Assembly (NCBI GenBank): GCA_003117195.1
Contig: BDSI01000087.1
Location: 1 to 64,000 of the forward strand
Origin: Eudorina sp. 2006-703-Eu-15
Lineage: Eukaryota; Chlorophyta; Chlorophyceae; Chlamydomonadales; Volvocaceae
Direction of reading: 5' to 3'
DNA length: 64,000 nucleotides
The notes under the pieces are model-generated. The model had not been told where the DNA came from. It saw only the letters and a program-made list of their open reading frames with translations, and did not search any database. Position numbers and translations under genes: made by a program. How positions within the stretch are numbered: position 1 is the first letter of the stretch; each line of letters opens with the position of its first letter. This document shows positions 11,680-25,083 of this stretch, piece after piece.

Positions 11680-11856
11680 GGTCATGGCCCAGTGACCGCG
11701 GTCATGGCCAAGTGGCCGCGGTCACTGGGGCTGTGGCCGCAGCCATGTACGACAAAAATTTCTCTGACCGCGGTCACAAAAGTATGTCCGCGGCCAAAGG
11801 CAAAACATACAAAGACGGATCATGGAATAGCTTGCTGGGACTCTTCAACTTATATT
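11680..11856. repeat. 177-bp duplicate of 2308-2484
   Basis: This block matches 2308-2484 base for base as far as I can read it, including its palindromes and the end CTTCAACTTATATT. The sequences outside differ on both sides. Two equal-length copies 9.4 kb apart indicate a recent copy or insertion of a small element. I cannot define target-site duplications. Confidence 0.75.
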
Positions 11857-12341
11857 ATTGTTATTTTAGAGACTATTATAACTTCCGTTTCTTCCACTGA
11901 ATCCTCAAAGTCGTCAATTCACTTGTTGTAATAGTCCTTTCCGCCGTAAAGGGCCCTGTAAACTCTTACACTTAATGCCATCCCGTGACTGATTGTTGAC
12001 ACAAGTGTTTCATTCAACCAATTTCAGTCTGTATCGAAACATTTGATGTAAAATCATTAATCCAGGTTGCTTGCGCAAGGGTGAGTCGAACTGCCCAGCG
12101 AATTGTTCATGAGCGTCCAACGAAATATTTTCTCAAATACCATAATTGTTCAATGTTTCCTTCATCTATTAATGTTTGTATTAGGATAGACGGCAAACCT
12201 CTGGCAAGACGACCTCAATTGCGGGCGGCTGATGTTACGTGCTCATGACATGATCTGCTTACATATGTGCATATGTGATGAACCCATTAGACTAAGTGAC
12301 TACGCTGGCCACAGGTGTTCTACAGCTTAACTGTTGCCACT
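11857..12341. other. Intergenic, AT-rich, no gene seen
   Basis: No exon is recognised. This stretch would hold the promoter of the gene starting at 12342, but no motif can be named with confidence. Confidence 0.4.
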
Positions 12342-15300
12342 ATGCCGCCACTCGACCTTCGAAGACTCCCGACATCCTGGGAAGATTTCGTTGATGATGA
12401 CCAGCAGCTCTTGGCTGCGTACCCAGATGAGGTTCCTGAGTTAAAGAAGGCGCTTGCACTTCGCTCTAAGCAACCAAGCGCCGCTGCTGTGGACCTATGC
12501 GCGGAGTCGACCGACCTCCAGTTTGCGGTAAGCAAGACATGACCCGTGCTCGAGCAAGGGTAAAAATCATGTACGGTGAACCGTGACTTACCCCTTGCTC
12601 GAGCAAGGGTACACAAATTTTGTTCATTTGAGACAGTACAAGTGCAAATAAACAAAAACGTCAATTTTCTATTATTGGGGATGTTCGGGGCAGATAAGGA
12701 CACAAGGGTGGGACAAACAACCCGGCCCTGCAGCGACCTGCGTCGCTCGGCCCTGGCAACAGGTGCAAATGCACTCCCTGGCCCCTGATGTTTTTTGTTT
12801 ATTTGCACTTGTGCTGCCTCAAAATTAACAAAATTTGTGTACCCTTGCTCGAGCAAGGGGTAAGTCACGGTTCACCGTACATTATTTTTACCGTTGCTCG
12901 AGCACGGGTCATGTACGGGTCACCGTGCTTACCGATGCCTCCCGACCTCAGCGACAAAAAGCTGCGCAACGAGATAGTGGCCTCAGCGACCGACCGGATT
13001 GAGCAGAAATATGAGCAGGTTATGGACTCACATTTGGAGGATGCCATTTTCGGTGCATTGCGGAACCTGCTCGATCTGGTTGCCAAGCTGAAGAGTGGTG
13101 ACTCAGCCGGTTCTCCAGCTGCCTTCGCCACACCAACCGACAATGATGTCTCACGCAAGCGTAAACTCCAGGTAACGTTCATGAACACAACATGATGGGC
13201 TAACATGGATATCTCTGAGTCATGGCAGGTTGGTGCGGTGTGTAAGCTCTAATTTGCCTAATTGTCTCCGCCCTCTTATATCCTTATCACACTATCACTT
13301 AAGTCATTGCTAACACTATTGTTAGTTACATGCATTACTATTGTTTTTTAATGAGCAACAGCATATGAAGAGCTCGTGCAAAAATATCATATTACTGGGC
13401 GGGCAAACCCGAGTGTGGCATGAGCATTGATAGTGCCATCTGCACCGCCGTTTTACCCCGCCTCTCAGTTCCGTCTGCTGGTTTACAGAGGACCCCGCTG
13501 GTTGCCATGCACCATTTTGGTTTACGTTAACGTCATAACGTTTCTGGAAATGTTTTGTGGGCCCCCTCCCACAGCCTTCAAGGATAAAGAGACACCGCGG
13601 TTGGTCCGGCCCGGGGTGCGTGCATGGCGGGCCTGGGTTATGTGTAAACGAGGGTGTCTGCTGGCTGCCCCACCTTCCCACGCCCCGGGGGCCACATCCC
13701 CGCCGTCCGTGCTCAGACACGAGCGCGGATTGTACACCCAGGTTTCCCTTGCATGATGACGCACGGGCGGTGCAACGGACACCGCGGTGGGGCCGGCCTG
13801 GGGTGCTTGGCCGGCCTGGGTTATGTGTAAACGAGGGTGTCTATCTGCTGGCTCCCCCGCCTTCCCACGCGCCGGGGGCCACATCCCCGCCGTCCGTGCT
13901 CAGACACGAGCGCGGATTGTACACCCAGGTTTCCCTTGCATGATGACGCACGGGTGGTGCAACGGACACCGCGGTGGGGCCGGCCCGGGGTGCGTGGCCG
14001 GCCTGGATTTCGTAGAAACGAGGGCGTCTGCCGGTTCCCCCCCTTCCCACGCGCCGGGGGCCACATTCCCACCGTCCATGCTCAGACACGAGCGCGGATT
14101 GTATACCCAGGGTTCCCTTGCATGATGACGCACGGGCGGTTCAACGGACACTGCGGTGGGGCCGGCCCGGGGTGCGTGGCGGGCCTGGATTTCGTAGAAA
14201 CGAGGGCGTCTGCCGGCTCCCCCACCTTCCCACGCCCCGGGGGCCGCATCCCCACTGTCCATGCTCAGACACGAGCGCGGATTGTATACCCAGGGTTCCC
14301 CCTTATGATGACGCACGGGCGGTTCAACGGACACCGTGGTGGGGCCGGCCCGGGGTGCATGACGGGGCTGGGTTATGTGGAAACGAGGGCGTCTGCTGGC
14401 TGGGGGCCACATGCCAGCCATCTGTGCTCAGACACGAGCGTGGATCGTTCCCATTATATGCATTTTGTGTAACACACTGTGGTACATTCGTATTCAGGTG
14501 ATATGGATGACGGAGTTGTCAACTATCATATGGCCTAATCAAGAAAGTTGTTACTGGTGTGATCTCATCCGTGTTCCCAAGATCAAGTGTACGGGCCGCC
14601 GGTGTTGGGCCAGGTAGTGGAGCAGCCAGTAACCTGCTGGCTGCAGACATCAACCGACTAGAAATGGAAATGCTGGCCGAGGGCGAGGAAGAGGGCACGC
14701 CAGGTAAGCACTGTTGCTGCACCATCTGTGCTGTTGCTCATGTCCCTTGCTCTTCTTTAGCTACAGTAACCTATCTGAAGGATGGCCACTTTCTGCCTAC
14801 ATGTTTATTAGTGTATCTGCCATGAATGTCCTCTGTAGTGAACTCGAATGGAATAAGTTCCTGGACTGGCGAAGCAAGCAAGGCGGTTGGGACTAATGGA
14901 CAAGAGGGGTCTTCAACGGATCTCCAATTCACCTCCCCACACAGCACCCCAACAGCAGCAGTGGCTGATTTGAACGGTTTTGGTGGAATCCATTTCGATA
15001 GTGGGGCCATGCTTCTGCAAACTCCCATCACCTGTGCAACCCGTGCTCATACAAGCACTAAAATGAGAATCGTGTTGCAGACTCCGGCAAAACCGGCTAC
15101 ACCTGCAACTCATGTCCCGGGGGTACAGCCAGGTAGGTGTAGTAGGTGGGGCTAGTAACTCCTGAATCACCCTTGCTCCAGTACGTATACATGTCTTCAT
15201 AGACTTCATGTGTCCGTCTCATCCAAACCTGCTTTACCTTTTATGTCTCCTAAACGACCTCCATTAGCCGTGAATTGTCATGCCAGCCCACATGTTAAAT

Positions 15301-16027
15301 GTCAAGTATGATGAGTGGTGTTGCAGATGTTACAATAGTTGGAACACCAGATAAAAATCCATAGAACAGAGGACAGTGTATTACTAATAACATCCCTGTT
15401 CTATGTTTATCTAATCTATCCCTGTTTTATTCGCTGTGTACCTCATGGCTCTCCACTTGCAACTGGTACGACATCTTCTCGGAGGCGTGTCCTGCCCATA
15501 CCAGTCAAGGATACCGCAAACCTGCTGTTTGCTGGTAAGTGTCTGAAATGCAGATGTGTGGCTCACACAAGGTACCAGTTACACAAGTAGTGCATGATGG
15601 TTAGCGTACACTGGCTATCTCTCTGCATGGTCAAGGGCGAAATGGCCATGACTTACACCGGCATAGGGCACTCCATTTACTCCATTACTGTGATGCCCAG
15701 CCTACCCATCCAGACGTCACACAAATCAGACAATTTGTTGTATTGCTTATGGCCCTTAACTGATGAAAGGAATGGTAGTGAAAACCACCAGTCAGAATAG
15801 TCAGCAGAAGCAAGCATGCAACCATGCAACCATTGTATTAAAAAAACCATGCTTGTTTGGTCTTCATCTGCATGCATGCAGGGTCCCCACAGCCGGGCAG
15901 CAGCAAACCCGCCTCAATACTGACAGGGGCGAAAGAGGTGAACATCGGGGCCAACAAACAGCAGCGACCGAGCTTGATGCATGTGGAGCTGTATGACTTG
16001 GTTTACCTGCGCACCAAGCGTATTTAG
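12342..16027 (+). CDS. Unrecognised multi-exon gene (model uncertain)
   Basis: ATG at 12342 opens 62 codons (MPPLDLRRLPTSWEDFVDDD...) up to 12527, where a MITE begins. The frame resumes directly after the MITE at an in-frame ATG (12935) and runs to a GTAACG donor at about 13173. That part is charged and probably helical (EIVASATDRIEQKYEQVMD). Later exons with agreeing phases are: one ending 14703 (phase 1); 14839-15132 (phase 1 to 1); a possible 30-nt microexon 15505-15534; and 15882-16027, ending in TAG after VELYDLVYLRTKRI. The downstream part is Ser/Thr/Gly-rich. Whether the two halves belong to one gene is unproven, because the link across 13174-14530 (186-bp repeats) is not seen. No domain is recognised. 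Confidence 0.45.
12528..12934. mobile_element. MITE with long terminal inverted repeats inside a coding frame
   Basis: The left arm contains CCCGTGCTCGAGCAAGGGT, CTTGCTCGAGCAAGG and GTGCAAATAAACAAAAAC. The right arm carries their reverse complements in opposite order. The outermost bases are GGTAAGCA and TGCTTACC, with CG on both sides. The centre (about 12665-12780) is not repeated. There is no open frame and no transposase, so it is non-autonomous. Removing 12528-12934 would join codon GCG to codon ATG in the same frame. Confidence 0.75.
13570..14440. repeat. About 186-bp tandem repeat, about 5 copies
   Basis: GACGCACGGG(C/T)GGT recurs at about 13756, 13942, 14128 and 14308. It is accompanied by GCTCAGACACGAGCG and GGGGCCGGCC. 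Copies differ by point changes and small indels, and a partial copy stands at each end. The repeat lies between exon candidates of the gene at 12342-16027 and is probably intronic or intergenic. The open frames in it change phase between units and are not called. Confidence 0.8.
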
Positions 16028-18239
16028 CACACAGAGTGGTCAATAATGTGCATCCAGATGCTCTTGTATATTGTAGCCGACGTTTCTGCATTGGGGATTG
16101 GTTGATTGCTTAACTGGTTCCAGACATACATGTATGTACACCGGCTCTGTTTTGAAGCATCAACGATCCGTTTTGAAGTATCAACGATTCTGGCTAATTA
16201 GATACTATAATTTAGATAATGTGATGTGATCAACTCGCAGTCTTATTGTTTTGTGTGACGACCAGGATGATGTAGGTGATGCCTTACATACCACGGAGGA
16301 TAAGGTAACACAATTTATCAGCGCGAATGGTTTATTGTCTGATTAGATGTCATTTTTGGTGCATATAGACTATTGGCATACTGATTACTTCGGGAAATGT
16401 AAGAAATGTTTGCTGTCTGTCTATCTGAATTTGTTTCCAACATGGAATAATTATTCCAACATGGAAACCGTTCTTCATTAACAAAAGTCGGTCAGCTTGG
16501 GAAGTCCGCAGCCTACATGAATGACATCTTGCTTTACTGAACCTGTGCCTATATTTTTTACCTTAACAGGTAGAAATTACATTTTATTATTACGAATAAT
16601 GTTCATTAACCAAAGCTCTTGTGGAATACTACGTTTCCTTTGTGCATTAAGTGTGCATGCAATTGTGAGCAATAGCTGGGATGCCTGCAATCTGATACAA
16701 AATTCCAAAAATCCAGCTGGACGTACTGGACGACGGGTCAGACACAGGTATGGCATCCATCCAGTGCCTCCGACGGGATTTTACAATAATTAAAAATCCC
16801 GTTATATTATCCCGTTATATTTTACAAAAATTAAAATATACGCAACTACAATGGAACCTTGATCGTCACGCCTTACCAAGGCTCATATACCTTTGATGGC
16901 ATGGATGTCAGGCTTGCTGAGGTGATGATTTTATGTAAGTGGCCCATGTTGCCCACCTTGTGTTATTTAAGCAGGCAGAACAGGAGTGCATGCCATGTGA
17001 GGGGCCAAGTGGCGCCCAATAGTTTGCCCGTATGCCCGTATGTGTATAATATACCCATTGCCCGACTCATATCATAAATAAAAGGCTGCGGTGTCGGAAG
17101 AACGCTGTCGATTTGGCGCGCTGTTAGTTGTTGTCAGGGTTTCGTGGAAGACTACCAGCTGGTGCGGGTCGTCGGCTGCCTTGGCCACACAGACTCACAC
17201 CACAATGCTGTATGTGCGTGCTTGCGATCCTCTCGTTGTTACCCACCTGCAAGCAAAACGCGATGTAGCCAGCACCGCCAAAGATGATCAATCCGGAACG
17301 ATGCAGAATAATGTAATGATGTGCGTGAGTGAAAGCCCACCATGTGTGTGTGGGCTGCGGGGTTGAGGTGTCTGGAGCTACTACAGCTACCACACTACTA
17401 CAGGTACGACAGCTACCACATGTAAGCGGATGGCAAGCTATGTATGTGTATACGCTAGTAATAATCATGCTATTTTACATATGGTTTTCTTACTGGTAAG
17501 CACATCAGAATGATGCGCTTGTATATAGGGCAATTCAAAATGTTTGATTAGTATGATTCAACAAATTGTAACATAAATATGTATATATAATTACTAAAAC
17601 AATAAAGACAATAATTAATTACTATTTATTTAATACAAATTTAGATATTCACGTGATGTACCAGTCAGTACCAGCCTGTAGAAAACAAATATAAAATATT
17701 AACACTCCTGCATGCATCAAACAAGCTCCTGCAGGAGCCCCATCTAAGGCCATGCTCTTCTTGCAAGAGCATTGATCTCTCCTGCAGGACGGTCAAGATG
17801 ATTCCTGGGACACTGGCACCCTCCTGGGGTGTCACACCTCCGGGCTCCTGTACCCCCCAGGAGAGTACCCTCTAGACCCGCAACCCGTGGGACAGGCGCC
17901 ATGCATGGGGCAGGAGCGGTCCACTCAGGGCGTAGAGGACGCGGATAGGTAAAGCTGAGTATGGACACACATGCAGCGAACATCACCCCATAGGCCAACC
18001 TCGAGGTGCTTCTTGGATGTCCGCGCTTTTTGTTGGAAGTGCGGCAACCGCGCGCTGGCAGGAACGGCACAGTCATCAGGGCGCCGAGGACGCCGATGAA
18101 GCCGAATATACACACGGATGACCTACATACCTCAAGGTGTAACGAACCCAGCGGATGCATATGTGTACACGCACGCAAGATGCATGTGTACACACACGCA
18201 AGCCGGTTTTATTGGTAACAGCTTACGGCTAGATCTAGT
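16028..18239. other. AT-rich spacer, no gene seen
   Basis: The stretch is strongly AT-rich at 16100-16850 and 17460-17720, with short inverted repeats such as the CGGGATTTT/AAAATCCCG pair near 16770-16790. From about 17880 to 18070 the sequence resembles 28160-28325 (shared GGGGCAGGAGCGG and ATGTCCGCG followed by a T-rich run), which indicates a diverged dispersed repeat. No exon with supported splice sites is visible. Confidence 0.45.
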
Positions 18240-20392
18240 TACCTGCCCCACCTACTAGCACAGCAGGGCCGGTCAGGCTGCATAGCCTTCCTGGACATTG
18301 CGAAAGCGTACGACACCCTAGACCGACCCTTCCTCATGGGATGCATGGACGCGATGGGGGCCGGCGATGGTCTGATGAAGTGGACCCGTACCCTCCTGTC
18401 GGAGACAGCGGCGAGAGCAGTGGTGAACTAGTTGAACGGGTACAAGTAAGTCGGAGCTAGTCCCCATGACGGCGGGGGTCAGGCAGGGGTGCCCGTTAGC
18501 ACCATCGCTATATCTATTTGCAGTACAGGCGCTGCTGTGCTGGCTTCAGCAATGCGGGGTAGGGATCAGATAGGGCCGCAGGATGGTGAGCTCACAACGG
18601 CGGTGCAATGCGCGGATGACACGGAAGTAGTGCTGGGGGGCACCCAGGCCGTGGCGCCATTCCTGGGATATATGGATACGTACGCGAAGGCCTCGGGGCA
18701 GCAACTCAATCTCGACAAGGTCGACCTCCTGGTTGTAGGGGCGGCGGACGAGTCGGGCGCAGTCGCGATGGGCGCGGGTCCGGGGCTGAGGATTGTTCAC
18801 CGCGCCACGGCGCTTAACCTCCCTTTCACGAACCCAGGAAGGGACGCTGAACTGCACTGGAGGGCGCACGGGGACAAGGTGGAGCATGCGCGGGCCAGAT
18901 GGGCCGGGTGGGCGGTCCGCCTCGTCCTGGGACCCAAGGGCGGGGCAGACGCCCCATGGCGGCGAATTCTGCTGGAGTTCCTACGCGGAGCGATACCCGG
19001 CTTCGAACCAATCATGGCCTTGACGGCGCCCCATGAAGGACCATGGCTGAACTGCCCCGGAATGCCGGAGGGAGTGACTCGGGTAGCAAGGGCGCTGAGT
19101 GCCCTCCCGCCGGTGATCGATGTCGAGGCGGACCCCCTGGCCCCAGGGGGTTGGTGCTGGAATGCACCGCTGTGGGGTAATCCGCTGTTACCACAAGGGC
19201 TGCAACAAGGCGAGCGACCCGGGCTCGAACATAGGCATGCTGCCCTTGCCAAATGCCTGTCGTTGAGGACCATTGGGCATGCGGTTCGAGCGATATCCCG
19301 GCTCCGGGACACGACAGACGGATGGGAGAGGAACTTGGACGCGACCCCCCCGACCGCCCGCACACAGCGACGGCGTCGTCGGGGATGGGCAGTGTTTGTT
19401 GGGGAGTGTTTGGGGATAGGAGCCGACGGGTGGCAGGAGTGGAACCGGTGGAGGGAGTGTGAGGCGGCCCTAGAGGCGCTCAGACAAGACATCCCATCGG
19501 GGTGGTGGGAGGCCGCCGAGGGGACCCTGGGGCCCACCGAGGCGACCCCCCCCCCAGGGAGAGAGGAAGTCACGGATATGCTGGTGGTGAGGCGCATGGG
19601 GTGGAGGCTGCAAAACGGCCTCAAGGTGGCACTCCACGAGTACACCGTGCGGTATGGCACGGCACTGCAGTTGCACAGCCTCGGGGAGGCGAGGCGTGCG
19701 GCACAAACACACTTTGTTTGCGAGCGCTTGGGGTAGAGGATACTGCGCCAGAAGTGCCGAGGATGGTTTCTAAGGTAATAGAAAACATGCAGCGGATGTG
19801 GACGGAGGCCAAGTGGGAAAACTCCAATGAGGCGTATTGGCGACTGGCGGTTGATGGCATCCCGATGCTTGGTAACTCCCACATGAGAGGGGCGGCGGTG
19901 GCCCCTTGTGGATGCGGGACATAACCCGGCGCCGGGGCGGTACGGCCAATGCCCAGGCAACACCATTTTTGGGGCTGTGGGGTGGCCCGAGCGGTTGTCG
20001 CGCAGATCGAGGCACGGCTAGGGATGAGCCTTCAAAGGCAGCAGGTGGGGCTAACCACGCACCCCGTGGGTGTGCAACAGTGCGTCTGGGACATCGTCGT
20101 CTTGGCGACAACCAGTGCCATGGAAACGGGCCGGCGAGCCCTGAGGGCCGACAGGTCCAGGAACGCCGACGGGACCCCTCGGCCATCAGTAGATGCTGAA
20201 GGGCTAGCCGCCCGGCGGGCAGTGGCGGACTTTTGGAGCCGCGCGGCTCTACGACTTCGCCGAGCTGGGAGTCCCAGTGAAAGGGTGGTCAGCGGTGGCG
20301 GCTACAAACCCCATCTTGAAGGTGCAGGACGGTCGTCTTGTGTGCCGTGGCCCGGTTCCGTCAGGCCAGGATTCTTAACCGAAGCCCTGTAG
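18240..20392 (+). mobile_element. Broken non-LTR (LINE) retrotransposon, 3' part of ORF2
   Basis: Reverse-transcriptase motifs appear in order in shifting frames. IAFLDIAKAYDTL lies near 18277 (catalytic Asp of motif A). VRQGCPLAPSLYLF lies near 18477. CADDTEV lies near 18610 and corresponds to the usual (Y/F)ADD. A 415-codon frame follows (18489-19736). Near 19905-20010 there is a cysteine/histidine cluster (CGCG ... HHFWGC), typical of the zinc-binding end of LINE proteins. Frameshifts and stops near 18430, 18480 and 19735 make it inactive. The 5' end is missing. Element-like sequence may continue to about 20830. Confidence 0.85.
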
Positions 20393-21832
20393 GCGTTCAG
20401 TAGTAGTGGGCCGCGGGTGGACAGGGCACTGACGCCCGGTGGAGCTATCGCTAGGTGTGGGCGGTTTTTTCGGCCCGGTGGGACCGTACGGGCAGGCCCC
20501 TGATGGTGACTCGCGAGGCCCCGTGGCCCTCCAAGACTACGGGCCACCGCTGGAGAAGTGACCCCGCCTTGGTTGGGGTAGTGGTTCGCTAATAGGGGCG
20601 CCCTTGTGGCTAACTCCCCCTGAGCGGGCTTTATCCCTTGCCATGGTTGGTTCTCAGGAACGGGGTGGTTCCCTGGTAGTGTGCGCCCGGGGAGTGTTTC
20701 GGTGCACTTGTGGAGCCTGTCCGGAGCGCCATGGTGGCGCCAGTTCATTTAGGCAGTGTATGGTGAGGAAGCCTCGGCTGTCGCCGTTGACTGTCACCGA
20801 TGACCCACGGGGTCCGCTGTAACATCCTCATAATAATCCTTAATAATATCTAGTTATTTAGATAACGTACGTTTGGCGTCTTACGTGGGCATTAATGAAG
20901 CTGAGAACCTGAAATTTCTTGTGGTCCTGGTGTGATGTGTGAATCACGTTTGATTCAGCAACTGCATTTTGCATGCATTTGCATGTAAAACTTCCCAGCA
21001 GGCATCGATCACTCATAAATAGGACGACCAACACTGCCATGCGATCGCATATGGGTTGATGCGGGCAGCAGAGCCGGGAAGTCATCAGCCCTAGTTGACG
21101 TATTTGTATATGACTAAGGAGCGAATTGGCGGGCGGTTGCGACGGGCACACGGCCGTGGCGGGCGGGCGCTGTCGATCGCGGAATGCAGCTTCACATGAT
21201 GAATACACAAACGTTGCATAATCTTATAATATAAGTATTTTTTAGTCATTAGACATTTTATTTGATGTTTCAATTCACGTCGATTCTGTGACAGTGGACC
21301 CCGCGGGTCAACGGTGACGTGCCGCAGCTAGATAGCCGCAGCCCGCGCCGCCGTCCACAACGGCGTGAAGGTTTCGTCATCAGAGGATGGCACGTAGCAT
21401 GGACCGCCACGCGCAATTACTGTATCATAAATAGTTGGCGCACAATTTGCGATATCAGTTTATGGTGTACGAACTGAGTCATCCGCCAGCCCGCTGAAAC
21501 TGCTCACCTCGTCCCAGAACGAGCAAACGCACAACGTACCAATCGACGTACGTAATTCGCGACGCCCGTATCCATCCGGTGGTGAGGCGATCGAGTCCGT
21601 CACCTCATGCCCCCGAACCGCGCACGTACTGATGTACGGCGGTCGGCTTCGTTCCCGCCCGTCCACTCCATCCAGCTAGCTCCAACGTACAAAAGCGGTC
21701 TACAAACCCCACGTCTTCACACTCAGGTCGCACATCTGGCTATCCCGTTACACGGGTCACCTGATACCTGTCATCAGTAGGGCGGATCTTGTTTCGATGC
21801 TGCGAGATACCCTTACTTTCCAACGATCAACC
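20393..21832. other. Intergenic; LINE tail and upstream region of the Kazal gene
   Basis: 20393-20830 may be the 3' untranslated tail of the LINE and ends in an AT-rich run (ATAATAATCCTTAATAATA). 20850-21830 holds no recognisable exon and should contain the promoter of the gene starting at 21833. Confidence 0.4.
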
Positions 21833-24800
21833 ATGGCGCCGTCTCGCCGCGTGGGCGGTTGGTACCCCGCGGTCGGTGGCGGTCGGGTGACCCTGGCGGC
21901 GGTGCTGCTGCTGGCTGTGGTGCTGACGGCTGTGGGCCCTCAGGGTGAGTGAGGCTGGCGGCTGCTGCCCCTAGTCCCTGGCAAAAAGGGATCCAAGTAA
22001 GGAGCAGCTTGAAACACACGATCGAGTGTCAAACCGGCCTGCTGGGTTGCCTGTTACGTCTGGAGTCATGCCAACCCATCGTACGACATGGCAACATGCA
22101 TACTGTGGGACTTGCTAAAACAGTATCTCATTCATCATTCACTCGTTCATTCTGTGCAGTACGCACATAAGGACGTACACTTGTAAGGACGGTCTGACAC
22201 ACAAGTCGGTGTCAGCATGTACGGCGAGCAAAAAATAAAAACCGCCGCCAGATTCCCAATGCCTTGGATTTATGTAGATCAGCTGCAAGCAAAGTGACCA
22301 CGCACCCATGCCTGCCATGCCTCTTGTCCTTTCCCTGCTGTTGCACAGGCGCCAAAGCCACCAACGTGCACAGGCAGGTCGAGGACAAGGAAGATCATTA
22401 CAGGAAGTGCGACAAGCTGCCCAACAAGCCGGTGTGCGACCTGCACGGCAAGGTGTACCCCAACGCCTGCTTTGCTGAGGTAAGCATGCGTTTCTGCGGT
22501 CGTTGCAAGGGGTGGGATCAGTTGGGTGTGTGGGGATAGGTGCGTGCATGTGTGCCCTAGAAAGTAGGTGAGTGGGTGCAGGCAGGTGCGGCTTTAGGGG
22601 TCAGGTAATTTTGGGGATGGTACAGTCATTGCAGGTTGCTTTGTGTGCTTTGCGGAAAAGAACCATCAAGGTGGACCCAAGTTCCGACCCGGTGTACCAA
22701 TGGGTCCAGATAGCTGGTAGGCGCCTCATCTTATTAGCCCCTACCAAGGACTGCGCACCCATCCTCCATCACCCACGAGTGGTCATGCAGCCATACTGGC
22801 CAACACACCAGGTTACCAGCGCGCAAGGATTGCATAATTATTGGCAAGTCACAACTAATATTGCGTGAGGTACTACATTCGGCCTTTCACAAAACTTAGG
22901 ACCGATTCCATTCAGCCAAGTAATACAACATGTCTAAACACCTACCTAACATCGTGATCAATGCAGGCTGATGGCGTGGAATTCGAGACGTGTGCGCCCC
23001 CTGGCGAGGGCGACAAGCACGGCCGCGAGGGCGACAAGCACAGCCGCGACGGCGACAAGCACGGCGCGAGGCGACAAGCACGGCCGCGAGGCGACAAGCA
23101 CGGCCGCGAGGGCGACAAGCACGGCCGCGAGGGCGACAAGCACGGCCGCGAGGGCGACAAGCACGGCCGCGAGGCGACAAGCACGGCCGCGAGGGCGACA
23201 AGCACGGCCGCGAGGGCGACAAGCACGGCCGCGAGGGCGACAAGCACGGCCGCGAGGGCGACAAGCACGGCCGCGAGGGCGACAAGCACGGCCGCGACGG
23301 CGACAAGCACGGCCGCGACGGCGACAAGCACGGCCGCGACGGCGACAAGCACGGCCGCGACGGCGACAAGCACGGCCGCGACGGCGACAAGCACGGCCGC
23401 GACGGCGACAAGCACGGCCGCGACGGCGACAAGCACGGCCGCGACGGCGACAAGCACGGCCGCGACGGCGACAAGCACGGCCGCGACGGCGACAAGCACG
23501 GCCGCGACGGCGACAAGCACGGCCGCGACGGCGACAAGCACGGCCGCGACGGGCGACAAGCACGGCCGCGACGGCGACAAGCACGGCCGCGAGGGCGACA
23601 AGCACGGCCGCGAGGGCGACAAGCACGGCCGCGACGGCGACAAGCACGGCCGCGACGGCGACAAGCACGGCCGCGACGGCGACAAGCACGGCCGCGACGG
23701 CGACAAGCACGGCCGCGAGGGCGACAAGCACGGCCGCGAGGGCGACAAGCACGGCCGCGAGGGCGACAAGCACGGCCGCGAGGGCGACAAGCACGGCCGC
23801 GAGGGCGACAAGCACGGCCGCGAGGGCGACAAGCACGGCCGCGANNNNNNNNNNNNNNNNNNNNNNNNNNNNNNNNNNNNNNNNNNNNNNNNNNNNNNNN
23901 NNNNNNNNNNNNNNNNNNNNNNNNNNNNNNNNNNNNNNNNNNNNNNNNNNNNNNNNNNNNNNNNNNNNNNNNNNNNNNNNNNNNNNNNNNNNNNNNNNNN
24001 NNNNNNNNNNNNNNNNNNNNNNNNNNNNNNNNNNNNNNNNNNNNNNNNNNNNNNNNNNNNNNNNNNNNNNNNNNNNNNNNNNNNNNNNNNNNNNNNNNNN
24101 NNNNNNNNNNNNNNNNNNNNNNNNNNNNNNNNNNNNNNNNNNNNNNNNNNNNNNNNNNNNNNNNNNNNNNNNNNNNNNNNNNNNNNNNNNNNNNNNNNNN
24201 NNNNNNNNNNNNACGCGCGGCGACAAGCACGGCCGCGAGGGCGGCAGCGGCGACAAGCCGCGAGGGCGACAAGCACGGCCGCGAGGCGACAAGGCCGCGA
24301 GGGCGACAAGCACGGCGCGAGGGCGACAAGCACGGCGCGGCGACAAGCACGGCCGCGACGGCGACAAGCACGGCCGCGACGGCGACAAGCACAGCCGCGA
24401 CGGCGACAAGCACGGCCGCGACGGCGACAAGCACGGCCGCGACGGCGAAGCGGCACGGCGACAAGCACGGCGCGAGGCGAGGGCGACAAGCACGGCGCGA
24501 GGGCGACAAGCACGGCCGCGAGGGCGACAAGGCGACAAGCAGGGCGACGCACGGCCGCGAGGGCGACAAGCACGGCCGCGACGCGACAAGCACGCGCGAG
24601 CGACAAGCACGGCCGCGACGGCGACAAGCACGCCGCGACGGCGACAAGCACGGCGCGACGCGACAAGCACGGCCGCGACGGCGACAAGCGACGGCCGCGA
24701 CGGCGACAAGCACGGCCGCGAGGCGACAAGCACGGCCGCGAGGGCGACAGCACGCCGCGAGGGCGACAAGCACGGCCGCGAGGGCGACAAGCACGGCCGC

Positions 24801-25083
24801 GACGGCGACAAGCACGGGCGGAGGGGGACAAGCACGGCCGCGAGGGCGACAAGCACGGCCAGCGAGGGCGACAAGCACGGCCGCGAGGGCGACAAGCACG
24901 GCCGCGAGGGCGACAAGCACGGCCGCGAGGGCGACAAGCACGGCCGCGAGGGCGACAAGCACGGCCGCGAGGGCGACAAGCACGGCCGCGAGGGCGACAA
25001 GCACGGCCGCGAGGGCGACAAGCACGGCCGCGAGGGCGACAAGCACGGCCGCGAGGCGACAAGCACGGGGGGGGCGACAAGCA

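Noticed and set aside
12528..12952. Simple spliced intron joining 12527 to 12953
   Set aside because: The acceptor ACCTCAG puts the following helix-forming frame out of phase, so an ordinary GT-AG intron here does not work.
18797..19966. 389-codon minus-strand frame
   Set aside because: It is antisense to the LINE reverse-transcriptase frame and shows no domain of its own.
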